DNA from: Natronorubrum sulfidifaciens JCM 14089
Lineage (GTDB): Archaea; Halobacteriota; Halobacteria; Halobacteriales; Natrialbaceae
Assembly: GCF_000337735.1 (NCBI RefSeq)
Contig: NZ_AOHX01000026.1
Coordinates: forward strand, 88,696 to 152,695
DNA: 64,000 bases
Direction of reading: 5' to 3'
Part shown: positions 1 to 8,198 of the stretch, piece by piece
Layout of the letters: each line of letters begins with the position of its first letter
Numbering within the stretch: position 1 is the first letter of the stretch
The notes under the pieces: model-generated
Seen by the model: only the letters and a program-made list of their open reading frames with translations
Told to the model about the DNA's origin: nothing
Databases searched by the model: none
Made by a program: the position numbers and the translations under genes

Positions 1-33
1 CGATCGGCTCTTCTCCGTAGTGTCGTCAGTCAT
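1..33 (-). CDS. Start of next tail gene (partial)
   Basis: An ATG on the minus strand opens a frame of 11 codons (MTDDTTEKSRS) that runs off the left edge. It lies 58 bases beyond the stop of the tail tube gene and reads in the same direction. In myovirus gene order this is where tail assembly chaperones or the tape measure follow, but too little is present to name the product. Confidence 0.45.
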   Translation of the reverse strand, partial: MTDDTTEKSRS

Positions 34-90
34 AGTGAAGTAGAGAGTGTAAAGGGGAGGAACGGGAGTCTGCGTCTGCTCGATTGGGAT

Positions 91-498
91 CTATGCGGCG
101 TCAGTCGGGTTCGTATCCTCGTCTTTCGACATCGCGACGAACTCAAAGCTCGTCTCGGTGGTTTCACCGGACGTGACCTCGTAGCCCTGGCTCGTCACCA
201 AGACGGTATCATACGAGGTAGCGTCACCATTGAGATGTGTAATGACAATCGCAGGGAGAACCTTCGGAACGCCGTTCCCATCGAAGAACTTGTCCTCGAG
301 ATCCTTCTTGTTGCCCTTGACCGTCATATTCCCCGAGTACTCTATCTGCGTAATCGCGAACCCGGACGGGATGATGTTACCCGCACCGTAGATCGTCTCA
401 ATCTCAATGTCCTTCGTGACACTGAGCTGTTCAACTGGTACTTGTTCCTCACCGACGTTGACGCGAATGTCCGCCGCTGATTCCTTTCGATTGACCAT
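91..498 (-). CDS. Tail tube protein
   Basis: This 135-residue protein directly follows the tail sheath gene, which is the invariable place of the tube subunit in contractile-tailed viruses. It reads as a compact beta-rich domain with an acidic, threonine-rich C-terminus, and its length fits myovirus tube proteins. It would form the rigid inner tube around which the sheath contracts. I identify it by position and overall character rather than by a diagnostic motif, so 'tail tube' is a strong inference. Confidence 0.75.
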   Translation of the reverse strand: MVNRKESAADIRVNVGEEQVPVEQLSVTKDIEIETIYGAGNIIPSGFAITQIEYSGNMTVKGNKKDLEDKFFDGNGVPKVLPAIVITHLNGDATSYDTVLVTSQGYEVTSGETTETSFEFVAMSKDEDTNPTDAA

Positions 499-560
499 AG
501 AAGATTAAAGAAGAAACTGCAAACTGCTCGTAGATTGCTCAGAAGTGCCGGAATCGGGCC

Positions 561-1835
561 TTATTCGACCTGTCCAGCAGTGACCGTCGCCCGGATATTT
601 CGAAGCGGCTTGATCGTCTCAACGCCGACGTTAACACGCGCTTCCATCGCGCTGATCGGCTCAACTTCGACGGTGTAACCAGTGATTGCGTTCAGCGAGA
701 GGAGGTCCTTCAACTCGGACTTGATGTTGCCGCGTAGTGCGTTCCGTGCCGATTGCGTGTGCAACTCGCCAATGAACACGTCCGCGTTCTCGTTCGTGAT
801 GACGGCCACATAGTCCGTTACGAGACGAGCGATTCCCTGCTGCATCTCGAACTCCTCGTTGTTCTCTACCGACACGGTAGTCATGTCGTCCATGACGAGC
901 GCACCAGCTCGCTCACTCTTGATGGGGTTAACACGCTGTTCGGACAGCGCTTCCATCTCTTCACGACTGAGTGAGTGATAGAGCGTTTCCTGACCCGAGA
1001 GGCGCTTTTTCATCGGGCTGGCACTCATCCCAAGGCCCGCCCGAAGACCGATGTAAGAGCCGATCATGCTCCGACCGTCGCCGTTCCGCATCGGATACTG
1101 GACTTGTATCCGAGACGAGTCGAACGGGTTCTCATAGCTGAACACGTCGTCGAGATACGGTGAAGCGCCAGCAATTGCGATAGCGAAGTCACCCTTCGAC
1201 TCCATGTCCTTCACGACTCCGTGCAAGTAGTCCGAAGTGTCCGCGTTCTCGGAGAGAATGCCGATGAAATCGAGAATATCACCCTCTTCATCGACCAATG
1301 CATCGATCGCACTCTCGTAATCGAGCGCGACGTAATTCACCGTTCCCTCGATATTGCTCCCAGCATCGAGGTGATACGTGCCATCGACTGCGTTGACCAG
1401 TACCTCGTTTTCGGAAGGCGAGAGGTCTTCGGGAGCCTCGAGAACGACCGTCGTAGAGAGCGTGATTCCGCCCACGTTGAAGCTAATATCGTCGGCGTTC
1501 TCTGAGATTGGTGCAGAACTAAGTTCTCCAGTCGAACCCATCACGTCGTCTTCGACTTCGACCTCAGCAGGTGCAACCGCATAGACGGGAAACGCACCCT
1601 CGCTAAGCGCATCCGTCACGTTCGTCGCAAGGGGACTTCCGTTACCGAAAAGCGTCGCAGCAGTCGGTGCGTTCGTAATTCGGTGTACTTCGTTGGGTTG
1701 AGCGGTCCCTTCAGTGAAGTCGGCCTGTCCGATTAGACCTGCTTCGCCAGGAGACCCGACGTTCACGCCAACAGAACGGGAACTCTGAACGGTAAGCTGT
1801 ACTCCAGGTAGTCGAGTGTTTCCAATAGTGACCAT
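561..1835 (-). CDS. Contractile tail sheath protein
   Basis: The 424-residue product has the look of a sheath subunit. Its N-terminus has a surface-anchoring stretch (TRLPGVQLTVQSSRSVGVNV) followed by a GEAGLIGQADF segment and an ITNAPTAATLFG segment, as in phage sheath proteins where a glycine-rich strand leads into a 'force/stress' pattern. The C-terminus (GYTVEVEPISAMEARVNVGV then ETIKPLRNIRATV) matches the conserved C-terminal domain with which sheath subunits interlock. Sheath polymers contract to drive the tube through the envelope. Its presence makes the virus a myovirus type. The tube gene follows after 62 bases. Confidence 0.9.
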   Translation of the reverse strand: MVTIGNTRLPGVQLTVQSSRSVGVNVGSPGEAGLIGQADFTEGTAQPNEVHRITNAPTAATLFGNGSPLATNVTDALSEGAFPVYAVAPAEVEVEDDVMGSTGELSSAPISENADDISFNVGGITLSTTVVLEAPEDLSPSENEVLVNAVDGTYHLDAGSNIEGTVNYVALDYESAIDALVDEEGDILDFIGILSENADTSDYLHGVVKDMESKGDFAIAIAGASPYLDDVFSYENPFDSSRIQVQYPMRNGDGRSMIGSYIGLRAGLGMSASPMKKRLSGQETLYHSLSREEMEALSEQRVNPIKSERAGALVMDDMTTVSVENNEEFEMQQGIARLVTDYVAVITNENADVFIGELHTQSARNALRGNIKSELKDLLSLNAITGYTVEVEPISAMEARVNVGVETIKPLRNIRATVTAGQVE

Positions 1836-1870
1836 AGTAGAGAGAAAACTGAGAGAGGCGGCGCTTCCGC

Positions 1871-2422
1871 CTACGTAGACGTTACGTTGCGCTCGATAAT
1901 CTCGAGGGTGTCAACGTCGTCGTTGGTGTATTCCTTCACGTAGCGGAATTTCACCGTCTGATCCGTCTCGAACCAGTTGGGTTCTTCAGTTGGAACGGAT
2001 TGTGAGAGACCATCCCCGACCTGCCACTCGAACGTGTCCTCGTGGAATTTCGAAGGATGCATCTCGAACGGGAGAAACGTCTCGTGGACCATGTTCACAA
2101 GCTCGTCCCGCCCTTCCTCGCCCCAGTGAGGTTCATCGGCCATGCGGATCGGCTCGTCATCGTAGGTCTTCACCCACAGATCGAGACGCATCTCGAAGTA
2201 CGCATTCAACACTTCCGAGACCGCGATACCGTTCTCATCACGCTTCACGCCAGCATACGGGATGTTCCCCTCGAGACGCTCGAGGCGACGAGTGGACCAC
2301 GAAATGATGACACATGGTAGCTCCATGAACTCGCCACCGCCCTCAGTACGTACTGTAACGTCGTCGGGCAGCGACTCCTTGAGAACCGCGACCGTCCGTT
2401 GTACGGCCTCTTTCTCGTTCAC
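1871..2422 (-). CDS. Putative tail completion/terminator protein
   Basis: A 183-residue acidic protein between the connector genes and the tail sheath. In myoviruses this slot holds the tail terminator or completion protein that caps the tube and joins it to the neck. The N-terminus (EAVQRTVAVLKESLPDDVTVRTEG) has the helix-then-strand start usual for such proteins, but I see no specific motif. Its start overlaps the upstream gene by four bases (ATGA), so the two are translationally coupled. Function is inferred from position only. Confidence 0.6.
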   Translation of the reverse strand: MNEKEAVQRTVAVLKESLPDDVTVRTEGGGEFMELPCVIISWSTRRLERLEGNIPYAGVKRDENGIAVSEVLNAYFEMRLDLWVKTYDDEPIRMADEPHWGEEGRDELVNMVHETFLPFEMHPSKFHEDTFEWQVGDGLSQSVPTEEPNWFETDQTVKFRYVKEYTNDDVDTLEIIERNVTST

Positions 2423-2625
2423 TTCACACCTCGTCCAAATTCCGATCGGAGACTCTTCTCGATGTGTTTCGAGACAGTAGAATCCGCACTGTTCCGCATA
2501 TAGTAGTGTGCCGCGTCCATGTAGCCGATACCGTCAAGGCCCTCGCGTTTGATCTTTTCTTGGAGGCGGAAGGCCCGATCGAGCAGAACAGGATCTACGT
2601 TTTCCAAGTCAACGTTAGTCGTCAT
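2419..2625 (-). CDS. Small protein of the neck-tail gene block
   Basis: This 68-residue helical protein overlaps both neighbours (four bases downstream, eleven upstream), which supports it being a real member of the late operon. It has LENVDPVLLDRAFRLQEK and a terminal RSEFGRGVK and lacks cysteines. No family recognised. It may be a head-tail joining accessory. Confidence 0.6.
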   Translation of the reverse strand: MTTNVDLENVDPVLLDRAFRLQEKIKREGLDGIGYMDAAHYYMRNSADSTVSKHIEKSLRSEFGRGVK

Positions 2626-2905
2626 CGAGTACTAGATTCGTTTCCGCAATGTAGGGGTTGAACCCCCACCGCGATTTCATCATCTTCAGCCGTCGCTCTG
2701 GCGGAGCCGGCTCGTCGTAGTGAGCGTTCATCTTCACCCCCTCAACCTCGTCCTCTTCGTCGATCGGAACGCGCATCGCGACCTCCTCGTACATCGAGAC
2801 AGATTCCTCAACCTGATCGTAGTAGAGGCCGTCATACTCCAATTCCCACGACTCACCGTGAACCACCCCGTCAACGCCGCGCCGATCAGTGAACTCGAGT
2901 CTCAT
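2615..2905 (-). CDS. Putative neck accessory protein
   Basis: A 96-residue protein rich in acidic and aromatic residues. Its start codon shares a base with the stop of the upstream gp10-like gene, indicating tight coupling. It reads as beta-rich at the N-terminus (MRLEFTDRRGVDGVVHGESW). It lies among head-tail connector genes, but I do not recognise the family. Confidence 0.6.
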   Translation of the reverse strand: MRLEFTDRRGVDGVVHGESWELEYDGLYYDQVEESVSMYEEVAMRVPIDEEDEVEGVKMNAHYDEPAPPERRLKMMKSRWGFNPYIAETNLVLDDD

Positions 2906-4842
2906 TAGTAGGGGATACCAAGGCGGTCCAATTCAGCCTTTGCTACGTCTGACGGTTCAAAGAGGTTCAGCCACGTCTCCATGAGGTACGGGTGAACCGT
3001 CGCGATCTGCTCGATGTTATTCGCGATGTACTTCCGGTCGTTCACTTCCGACACCTGCGTTCGCATAACCTGCGTCATGACCGCTGCTGTCTCGTGAACG
3101 TTCGTCGTCCCATAGCCGTCGTACAGCGCGGTGTGCCAACCAAGATCCTCGCTACCGGTTCCGCGCTCGAGACTGCGAGCATAGATGTGCGTGTAGAACG
3201 CCCGATTCAGCGCTTCGGCGTATGCCCGACGTGGACTCTCGCTCATGTCCGTGTTGAGGTACTGCTGTCCGTTCAGCGGTCCCTCGAACCCGGACGATAC
3301 CGAGTTGTTGTACCAGAGATCGATCGTACCGTCGAAAAGGTTGCCGTCACCGTCCACTGAAATATATTCCTCGAACGGGACGCCCACCTCTCGGACTTGA
3401 TACTGGTACTCGTCAGGTCCGACTTGGATCGGGGAGTTACTGACAACTTCGTACTGTGCCGGAAGCGGCTGATCGGTCCACATGATCTCAAGCGCGTCGC
3501 CTTCGTTGATCTGTGGATTGCTCGGGTTCAGCAGCTCCGTGGGATCGGGACTGCTCACCGAGTTGTTAGTCCCCGTGGGATCGAGCGTGTCCACGTAGCC
3601 GGGGACCTCGTTGACGATATGCTCCCACTCGACCGGCGTGTTCGTGTCCTCGTGAGAGTAGAGCGCGAATAGTTCGGGATTTCGGTGAAGCTGGTAGTCA
3701 GCAGTGTAGCCGTTCTCGTCAACGTCCCAATCCAGCAGGTTCCCGCGCTCGTAGTCAGCAAGCTGTGAGTGATGCTTGTCGTCGTTGTAGTCGAACCCGT
3801 TCGCGTTCAGCCACAAGTGCTGAAACTCGTGGTTGTACGTGTCGAGGTGTCGGTTCCGCTCGGCATCGATCCCGTCTCGCTCCACGAACGGCTGCATCGC
3901 GAGGTAGTTCTTCCCGTCAATACGGGCGTCACCTGCCTGACCGACATGACCGCGCTCTGTACGGTTCTCGGGAACCTGTGCGATTTGCTCGAGGCGCTCA
4001 ACCGAGCGGAGCATGGAGCGCTGATCCTTCCCGGTCGTCACATAGTCGGTCAGCTCGTTGTTGATCGCTTCCCGATCCACGGCGGGGAGATCGGTGTATT
4101 CCAAACCCCGCCAGTGATCCACGTTCGTTGTCTTGACCGTGGTATCGAGCGACTCGAGGATGAGTGCAAGCTGATCGCCGGGAGCCAGATCATCCCACGG
4201 CTGTATAGCACCGAAGCGTAGGTCGCTTCCGCCATCGAATGGGATACGCTGTAACCGCCCGTCGATCTCCACGACCAAGTGGTCGGAGTACTTCGCTCGA
4301 ACAACGCCGTCGAGGTACTCGTTCGCTCGTACATCGTACAGCTTGATCTGCTGTCCATAGAAGAACGAATCGAAGTCGGAAGCGGGGTCGTCCTGATTGA
4401 CTGTCAGCCAGCTCTCGGGAACGTTCGCACTCCGCTGGTTGCCCGTTCCGCCACCACCACCTGGTCGAAGAACGGGTTTGTTTCCGAACCCACCGCTTGC
4501 CCCGAACTTCGTTGCTAACCAGAGGATCAATGGAGCGAGCGGGGGGCCACGAGCGCCGTAGACTGCACCGTGTTCAACAGGTGCAGCGTGGTCCGATGTA
4601 TTCGCTAAAACGGCGATACGACCGCGTGGGTCGCTTTTCGTGTTCGACTCAAAACTACCGATCAGATCCCATTTCCAGATCGCATCGCGCTGTATGATCC
4701 GTGCCTCAGCAACGTCCTGCCCCTTCTCGACGAGTTCCCACGAACCATCGCGCATCCCGCCCTCGATCGAGGACTTGATGCGCCGCGAGAGGTTGCCGTC
4801 GTCTACTGAAACGTTTAGCTTGAGTCGCCTTCTGGCCATCAA
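2905..4842 (-). CDS. HK97 gp10-like connector fused to putative zinc metallopeptidase
   Basis: This 645-residue protein seems composite. Residues about 1-115 resemble the HK97 gp10/tail-component family: a basic N-terminus, a long helix, then a strand and an HGAVYGARGPPLAPLILW segment. A Gly-rich linker (about 127-133) leads to a unique region. At residues 338-342 stands HEFQH, the HExxH zinc-binding motif of zincins, in the context DTYNHEFQHLWLNANG. Glu390 in HRNPELFALY, 48 residues later, is a candidate third ligand as in gluzincins. Family gp10 proteins are usually 100-180 residues, so the extra 500 residues are the oddity. It is probably a virion protein with an enzymatic domain, possibly for cell entry or head maturation. 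The metallopeptidase activity is inferred from the motif. Confidence 0.7.
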   Translation of the reverse strand: MMARRRLKLNVSVDDGNLSRRIKSSIEGGMRDGSWELVEKGQDVAEARIIQRDAIWKWDLIGSFESNTKSDPRGRIAVLANTSDHAAPVEHGAVYGARGPPLAPLILWLATKFGASGGFGNKPVLRPGGGGGTGNQRSANVPESWLTVNQDDPASDFDSFFYGQQIKLYDVRANEYLDGVVRAKYSDHLVVEIDGRLQRIPFDGGSDLRFGAIQPWDDLAPGDQLALILESLDTTVKTTNVDHWRGLEYTDLPAVDREAINNELTDYVTTGKDQRSMLRSVERLEQIAQVPENRTERGHVGQAGDARIDGKNYLAMQPFVERDGIDAERNRHLDTYNHEFQHLWLNANGFDYNDDKHHSQLADYERGNLLDWDVDENGYTADYQLHRNPELFALYSHEDTNTPVEWEHIVNEVPGYVDTLDPTGTNNSVSSPDPTELLNPSNPQINEGDALEIMWTDQPLPAQYEVVSNSPIQVGPDEYQYQVREVGVPFEEYISVDGDGNLFDGTIDLWYNNSVSSGFEGPLNGQQYLNTDMSESPRRAYAEALNRAFYTHIYARSLERGTGSEDLGWHTALYDGYGTTNVHETAAVMTQVMRTQVSEVNDRKYIANNIEQIATVHPYLMETWLNLFEPSDVAKAELDRLGIPY

Positions 4843-4862
4843 CCACCCCGCAAAAAGACCGC

Positions 4863-5276
4863 CTACTGCTCGATGAAGCGCTGTAACTGCCCCTCAATGT
4901 GGGTCCGATAGGGAACGATCGTCTCGAGTTCCCACAACTGCTTGTCGGCGTTCGGATTCTCGGGATACATCGGAAGGCCCCACTCGATAATGTCCTTCTC
5001 TTCGACGATTGCATCTCTGCGGAAGAAGATGTGAGGCTCCCAGTAGACGCGCTCACCATATCGTTCCTCGTACCGATCGGGACGTGCGCCACCAGGACTC
5101 TGACCAGGGAAGTACATCACAGCCAGCTCGTCGCCTACGTGGAACATCGTCTCCTCTTCCTTTCCGTAGGGATCTTCGAACCCGAGATCACGTTCTCGGT
5201 ATACCGAAACGGATTCCCCAGAACGTTCGAAGATCAGATTGACTACCTTCAACCGTGCGTCAATGATCTTCGACAT
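4863..5276 (-). CDS. Putative head-closure/neck protein
   Basis: The 137-residue product lies between the gp6-like connector and the gp10-like gene, the usual place of a head-closure (stopper) protein. It is beta-rich with SKIIDARLKVVNLIFERSGESV at the start and a central segment EEETMFHVGDELAVMYFPGQ that reads like the barrel of stopper proteins. No catalytic motif is visible. Assignment is by position and length. Confidence 0.6.
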   Translation of the reverse strand: MSKIIDARLKVVNLIFERSGESVSVYRERDLGFEDPYGKEEETMFHVGDELAVMYFPGQSPGGARPDRYEERYGERVYWEPHIFFRRDAIVEEKDIIEWGLPMYPENPNADKQLWELETIVPYRTHIEGQLQRFIEQ

Positions 5277-5386
5277 TGGATGCGCCTCGTAATACGGTTT
5301 CTTTATTCAGACCTGGCCGTGAATGAGTCTGGTTTAGAATAGTGTCTCTCAACCATGTACGCTGAACCAGTGAGTCCAGATAAGGA

Positions 5387-5393
5387 TTTATTG
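5387..5393 (+). promoter_or_regulatory. TATA-like box for the 5.4-kb gene
   Basis: TTTATTG begins 30 bases before the ATG at 5417, the spacing expected for a leaderless haloarchaeal transcript. It gives the inserted rightward gene its own promoter inside the leftward late operon. Confidence 0.5.
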
Positions 5394-5416
5394 TCATCTA
5401 ATGAGATGTTCAACCC

Positions 5417-5665
5417 ATGGTCTCACCAGATACCATTTTGATGTACGAAGAGGACCAGAGAAAACCATTGGATAGCAGCCGCGAACGCACCTTTCATCAG
5501 GGTTGGGAAGATGCGTTAGATGATGGTCCGTATACTGAGGGTACATTCAACAAGTTAAGCTGGCAAAACCTTGGGAACCGTTTTGGTTGTCTCTTCGGAG
5601 ACGTTCCTGAGGAAATGCGTGATGAACTTATGTTCTGGGCCGAGCGACAACGTCGCCTCGATTAA
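5417..5665 (+). CDS. Small rightward gene inside the virion operon (moron-like)
   Basis: An 82-residue protein read against the direction of all surrounding virion genes. It is helical and acidic, with WEDALDDGPYTEGTFNKLSWQ and a Trp/Arg-rich end (FWAERQRRLD). A TATA-like box at about -27 supports independent, leaderless transcription. Its local base composition is lower in GC than the flanking capsid genes. Genes of this type (own promoter, opposite strand, inserted between structural genes) are often expressed from the provirus and alter host fitness or superinfection. No family recognised. Confidence 0.65.
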   Translation: MVSPDTILMYEEDQRKPLDSSRERTFHQGWEDALDDGPYTEGTFNKLSWQNLGNRFGCLFGDVPEEMRDELMFWAERQRRLD

Positions 5666-5736
5666 TTAGACGTAGCTACCAAACCCGCTCATGATATTTT
5701 CGCCCATGGGTATTGGTGAATATCTTGTCCTACTGT

Positions 5737-6150
5737 CTACCGTTGGTAGTTCTCACCGTAGGTTCGGTCAAGCCGCCGGACGTTCGAAATCCCCATACCG
5801 CTGTTAGCAGCCCGAAGGTTCCCGATGTGTGAATCAAGCTTCTCGTACCAGACACGGGTAATGTCGCGCACGGGGAGCTGATGGATCTTGATCGAGCCAA
5901 TGTTGAAGTCCAAGCCCTCGAGTTCGCCAACGTGGATCTTACAGAACAGACAGACGGTCCAGAACAGTGCGCGTTGGGTGCTCGGGTGTTCTAAACTATA
6001 GAAGTCCGGTATCTCGAGGCCCGATTCCGCCCTCACTTCGTGCTTGCCGATCTGGACAAGCTCGAGCATCTCCTCATCCGAGATAATCCGGTCGCTGTAC
6101 GCGGTCATCGAACGGACCTCGATGATAAGTTCTGTATCGCTGTGTGCCAT
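5737..6150 (-). CDS. Head-tail connector (gp6-like) candidate
   Basis: A 137-residue, mostly helical protein directly after the major capsid protein gene, where head-tail adaptor proteins of the gp6/gp15 type are found. It begins with a short strand (ELIIEVRSM) and continues with IISDEEMLELVQIGKHEVRAE, a helix pattern typical of adaptors that dock onto the portal. One cysteine pair-like stretch (WTVCLFCKIHVG) may be coincidental. Function is inferred from position. Confidence 0.6.
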   Translation of the reverse strand: MAHSDTELIIEVRSMTAYSDRIISDEEMLELVQIGKHEVRAESGLEIPDFYSLEHPSTQRALFWTVCLFCKIHVGELEGLDFNIGSIKIHQLPVRDITRVWYEKLDSHIGNLRAANSGMGISNVRRLDRTYGENYQR

Positions 6151-6206
6151 AGTGTATCAACTGAAACGTAATCCACGCTATCGCTGACCGGCTCGAGTAT
6201 CTCCGA

Positions 6207-7145
6207 TCAGGCGAGGTCGGTCATGTTGAAGCGGACGCCAGCAAGTGGATCAGCGATGACCGCACCGTAGCGAACCGATCCGTAGCTGCCGAGGAGCTGT
6301 CCGGGGTCCCCAACGGGTCCGCCGTACTCGCCTTGCGTGAGCTGTACGGGGCGGGCCTCGTGGAAGTAGATCGGACGCTCTTCACCCGCAATGACGTGAA
6401 CCTCGTCGTCGGTGAGCCACGCCGTTTGCATGATGTAGGTCCCATCGATCTGCATCGTGGTGTCCGGCAGCGCAGTCGAGACAAGGTTCTCAGCCTCGGG
6501 AATGAGATACTGTGCGTCGTAGGCTAACTCGTCAACGAAGGCGGAAGCGGCATCCGAAGACATGAGCGCGATAGTGGGACGTTTGCCGTGGTGACGAAGT
6601 TCCTTGTTAGCCTCGCGAATGTGTTCGGTGGCAGTGTGTCCCTGTTCGTCGTCGAAGAGGTGGCCAGTGTCCCCGAAGACATGGTTGTGCGAACGGTCGA
6701 ACTCGTACCCACCGTAGTCTTCAGGATCAAACCAGAGGTTCGTGCCATCAGCCCATCCGTTTCGAACGATGTCGAACAGGACCTCGTGCTCCTTGCTGAG
6801 AGCGCCCTTAACGAGCGTCTCGAACTGGCGACGAACAATGTCCGCCGTGTTATCCTCGATGAACTCCTGGGAGAAACCGAGCGAACGCCCGTACTTCTTG
6901 ACCGAGAAGGCCATCTCGGTGCTGTCGAGTCGCCCGGTGCGAGCGTGTTCACCCTCAGCGAGTTCTTCCCACGTCATGTCCCCGGTGTGGACACGGAAGG
7001 TTCGCTCAGTGACCGTCTGTGCCAGCAGTTCGCGGAAAGGCCGTTCCGCCTCGTTGAAAAGCTCGATCTCAGCAACGGCGTCCAAGAGAAGCTCGCTCAG
7101 TGGAACGTCGTCCTTGGTCGTGATTTCGCGATAGATAGATGCCAT
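6207..7145 (-). CDS. Major capsid protein (HK97 fold)
   Basis: The 312-residue product fits an HK97-fold capsid protein in length, composition and place after the decoration protein gene. The N-terminus (REITTKDDVPLSELLLDAVAEIELF) is helical like a delta/N-arm. The middle has the long spine-helix region with MTWEELAEGEHARTG, and the C-terminus (LLGSYGSVRYGAVIADPLAG) is the beta-rich A-domain end. It is the highest-copy product of the late operon and forms the icosahedral shell. The prohead protease and scaffold are encoded upstream in the same operon. Confidence 0.85.
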   Translation of the reverse strand: MASIYREITTKDDVPLSELLLDAVAEIELFNEAERPFRELLAQTVTERTFRVHTGDMTWEELAEGEHARTGRLDSTEMAFSVKKYGRSLGFSQEFIEDNTADIVRRQFETLVKGALSKEHEVLFDIVRNGWADGTNLWFDPEDYGGYEFDRSHNHVFGDTGHLFDDEQGHTATEHIREANKELRHHGKRPTIALMSSDAASAFVDELAYDAQYLIPEAENLVSTALPDTTMQIDGTYIMQTAWLTDDEVHVIAGEERPIYFHEARPVQLTQGEYGGPVGDPGQLLGSYGSVRYGAVIADPLAGVRFNMTDLA

Positions 7146-7195
7146 TTAGAAGATTCTAAGAAGTGTGATAGATCGCCAGATGGTCGTCAATCAGA

Positions 7196-7663
7196 TCAGG
7201 CCGTAACGTCGGAAGCCCGGACACTCAATGAGATCCGGTCAGGGGTGAGCGCGGTTCCGACGATCTGAACAAGGTCGCCAGCGCCAGAGGGACGCTCTTG
7301 AGTGTATCCACCACCCGGTGCAAGATAGACTGGCTGACCAGGAACGAACTCCCAATCACCATCACCGTTCTCAACCTCGACGCCGTAAGCAATCGTGGAC
7401 ACCCGGTCGCGGTCAACGAGCGCACGGTTGGCCTCGATTACGAGCTTTACCTCGTCCTCCTGGTATTCACTAAGAGATGTCGCAGGAGTAAGCGCAGCAC
7501 CGAGTGCCATCACCGTCGAGTCGGCGGAAGCGTCGGCCTGTACCATCTTACCATCGGCGTCGAGGCCGACGAGATCACCTTCAGCGATAATCTCGCCAGC
7601 GATAGCACCGTGGCGGTTGATAGGCTGTTCAGCACCAGCAGTCGCAATTCCAATGTCAACCAT
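7196..7663 (-). CDS. Head decoration / capsid stabilising protein
   Basis: A 155-residue Ala/Gly-rich beta protein between the scaffold and capsid genes. The motif pattern EIIAEGDLVGLDADGKMVQADA, followed by repeated short strands and GQPVYLAPGGGYTQ, matches the DUF2190/lambda gpD-like decoration group, whose members bind capsid three-fold positions. The neighbour order protease-scaffold-decoration-capsid supports this. Confidence 0.75.
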   Translation of the reverse strand: MVDIGIATAGAEQPINRHGAIAGEIIAEGDLVGLDADGKMVQADASADSTVMALGAALTPATSLSEYQEDEVKLVIEANRALVDRDRVSTIAYGVEVENGDGDWEFVPGQPVYLAPGGGYTQERPSGAGDLVQIVGTALTPDRISLSVRASDVTA

Positions 7664-7690
7664 GATAGAGTAGAGTCAGCAGATTCGCGT

Positions 7691-8191
7691 TCAGAGTGAG
7701 ATACCGCCAATGCTCTTCATACGGCTCTTCGCGGCTTCCTTTCGGTCCTCGAGTTTGTCAGCCGAGAACTTGGGCGACTTCTGTGGTTTGTCAGCGAACA
7801 CAGACTCGTCACCCTCCTTGCACTCACCGTCTTCTTCACATTCTTGCGGCGTCGTGCAGTTCTCACACGTCTCCGAGAAATCAGCAGCGGCCTCGTCAGC
7901 ACGGCCTGCCATCTCGACGAGTTCACCCATCGAGAACCGCTCAGCAAGAAGCTCCTCGTCGATATTCGTGACCTCCGACGCCTTCGTCGAGAAATAGCTC
8001 GCAGCGACCTCGAGATCACCCTCGAGTTCCTCGAGCTTCGCGGAGTACTCGGCAGCATTTCCAGCCTGTTCCTCGAGATCCTCGAGTTCTTCGACGTTGC
8101 TCTCGTGTGCTTCCATGACCTGCGAGAACGTCTCTCGAAGGTCTGCTTCGCTCATCTCCTCGATCGGAGTCTCAAGTTCGATCTTCTTCAT
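7691..8191 (-). CDS. Putative scaffolding protein with a four-cysteine cluster
   Basis: A 166-residue, very acidic protein with a long coiled coil (about residues 10-75) and a basic C-terminal tail (DRKEAAKSRMKSIGGISL), the usual make-up of scaffolds whose tail binds the capsid protein. Cys109, Cys112, Cys118 and Cys124 form CxxC-x5-C-x5-C, a possible zinc site that is unusual in a scaffold from cysteine-poor halophiles. It starts seven bases after the protease stop, so the two are probably coupled. Confidence 0.7.
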   Translation of the reverse strand: MKKIELETPIEEMSEADLRETFSQVMEAHESNVEELEDLEEQAGNAAEYSAKLEELEGDLEVAASYFSTKASEVTNIDEELLAERFSMGELVEMAGRADEAAADFSETCENCTTPQECEEDGECKEGDESVFADKPQKSPKFSADKLEDRKEAAKSRMKSIGGISL

Positions 8192-8198
8192 AGATAGA

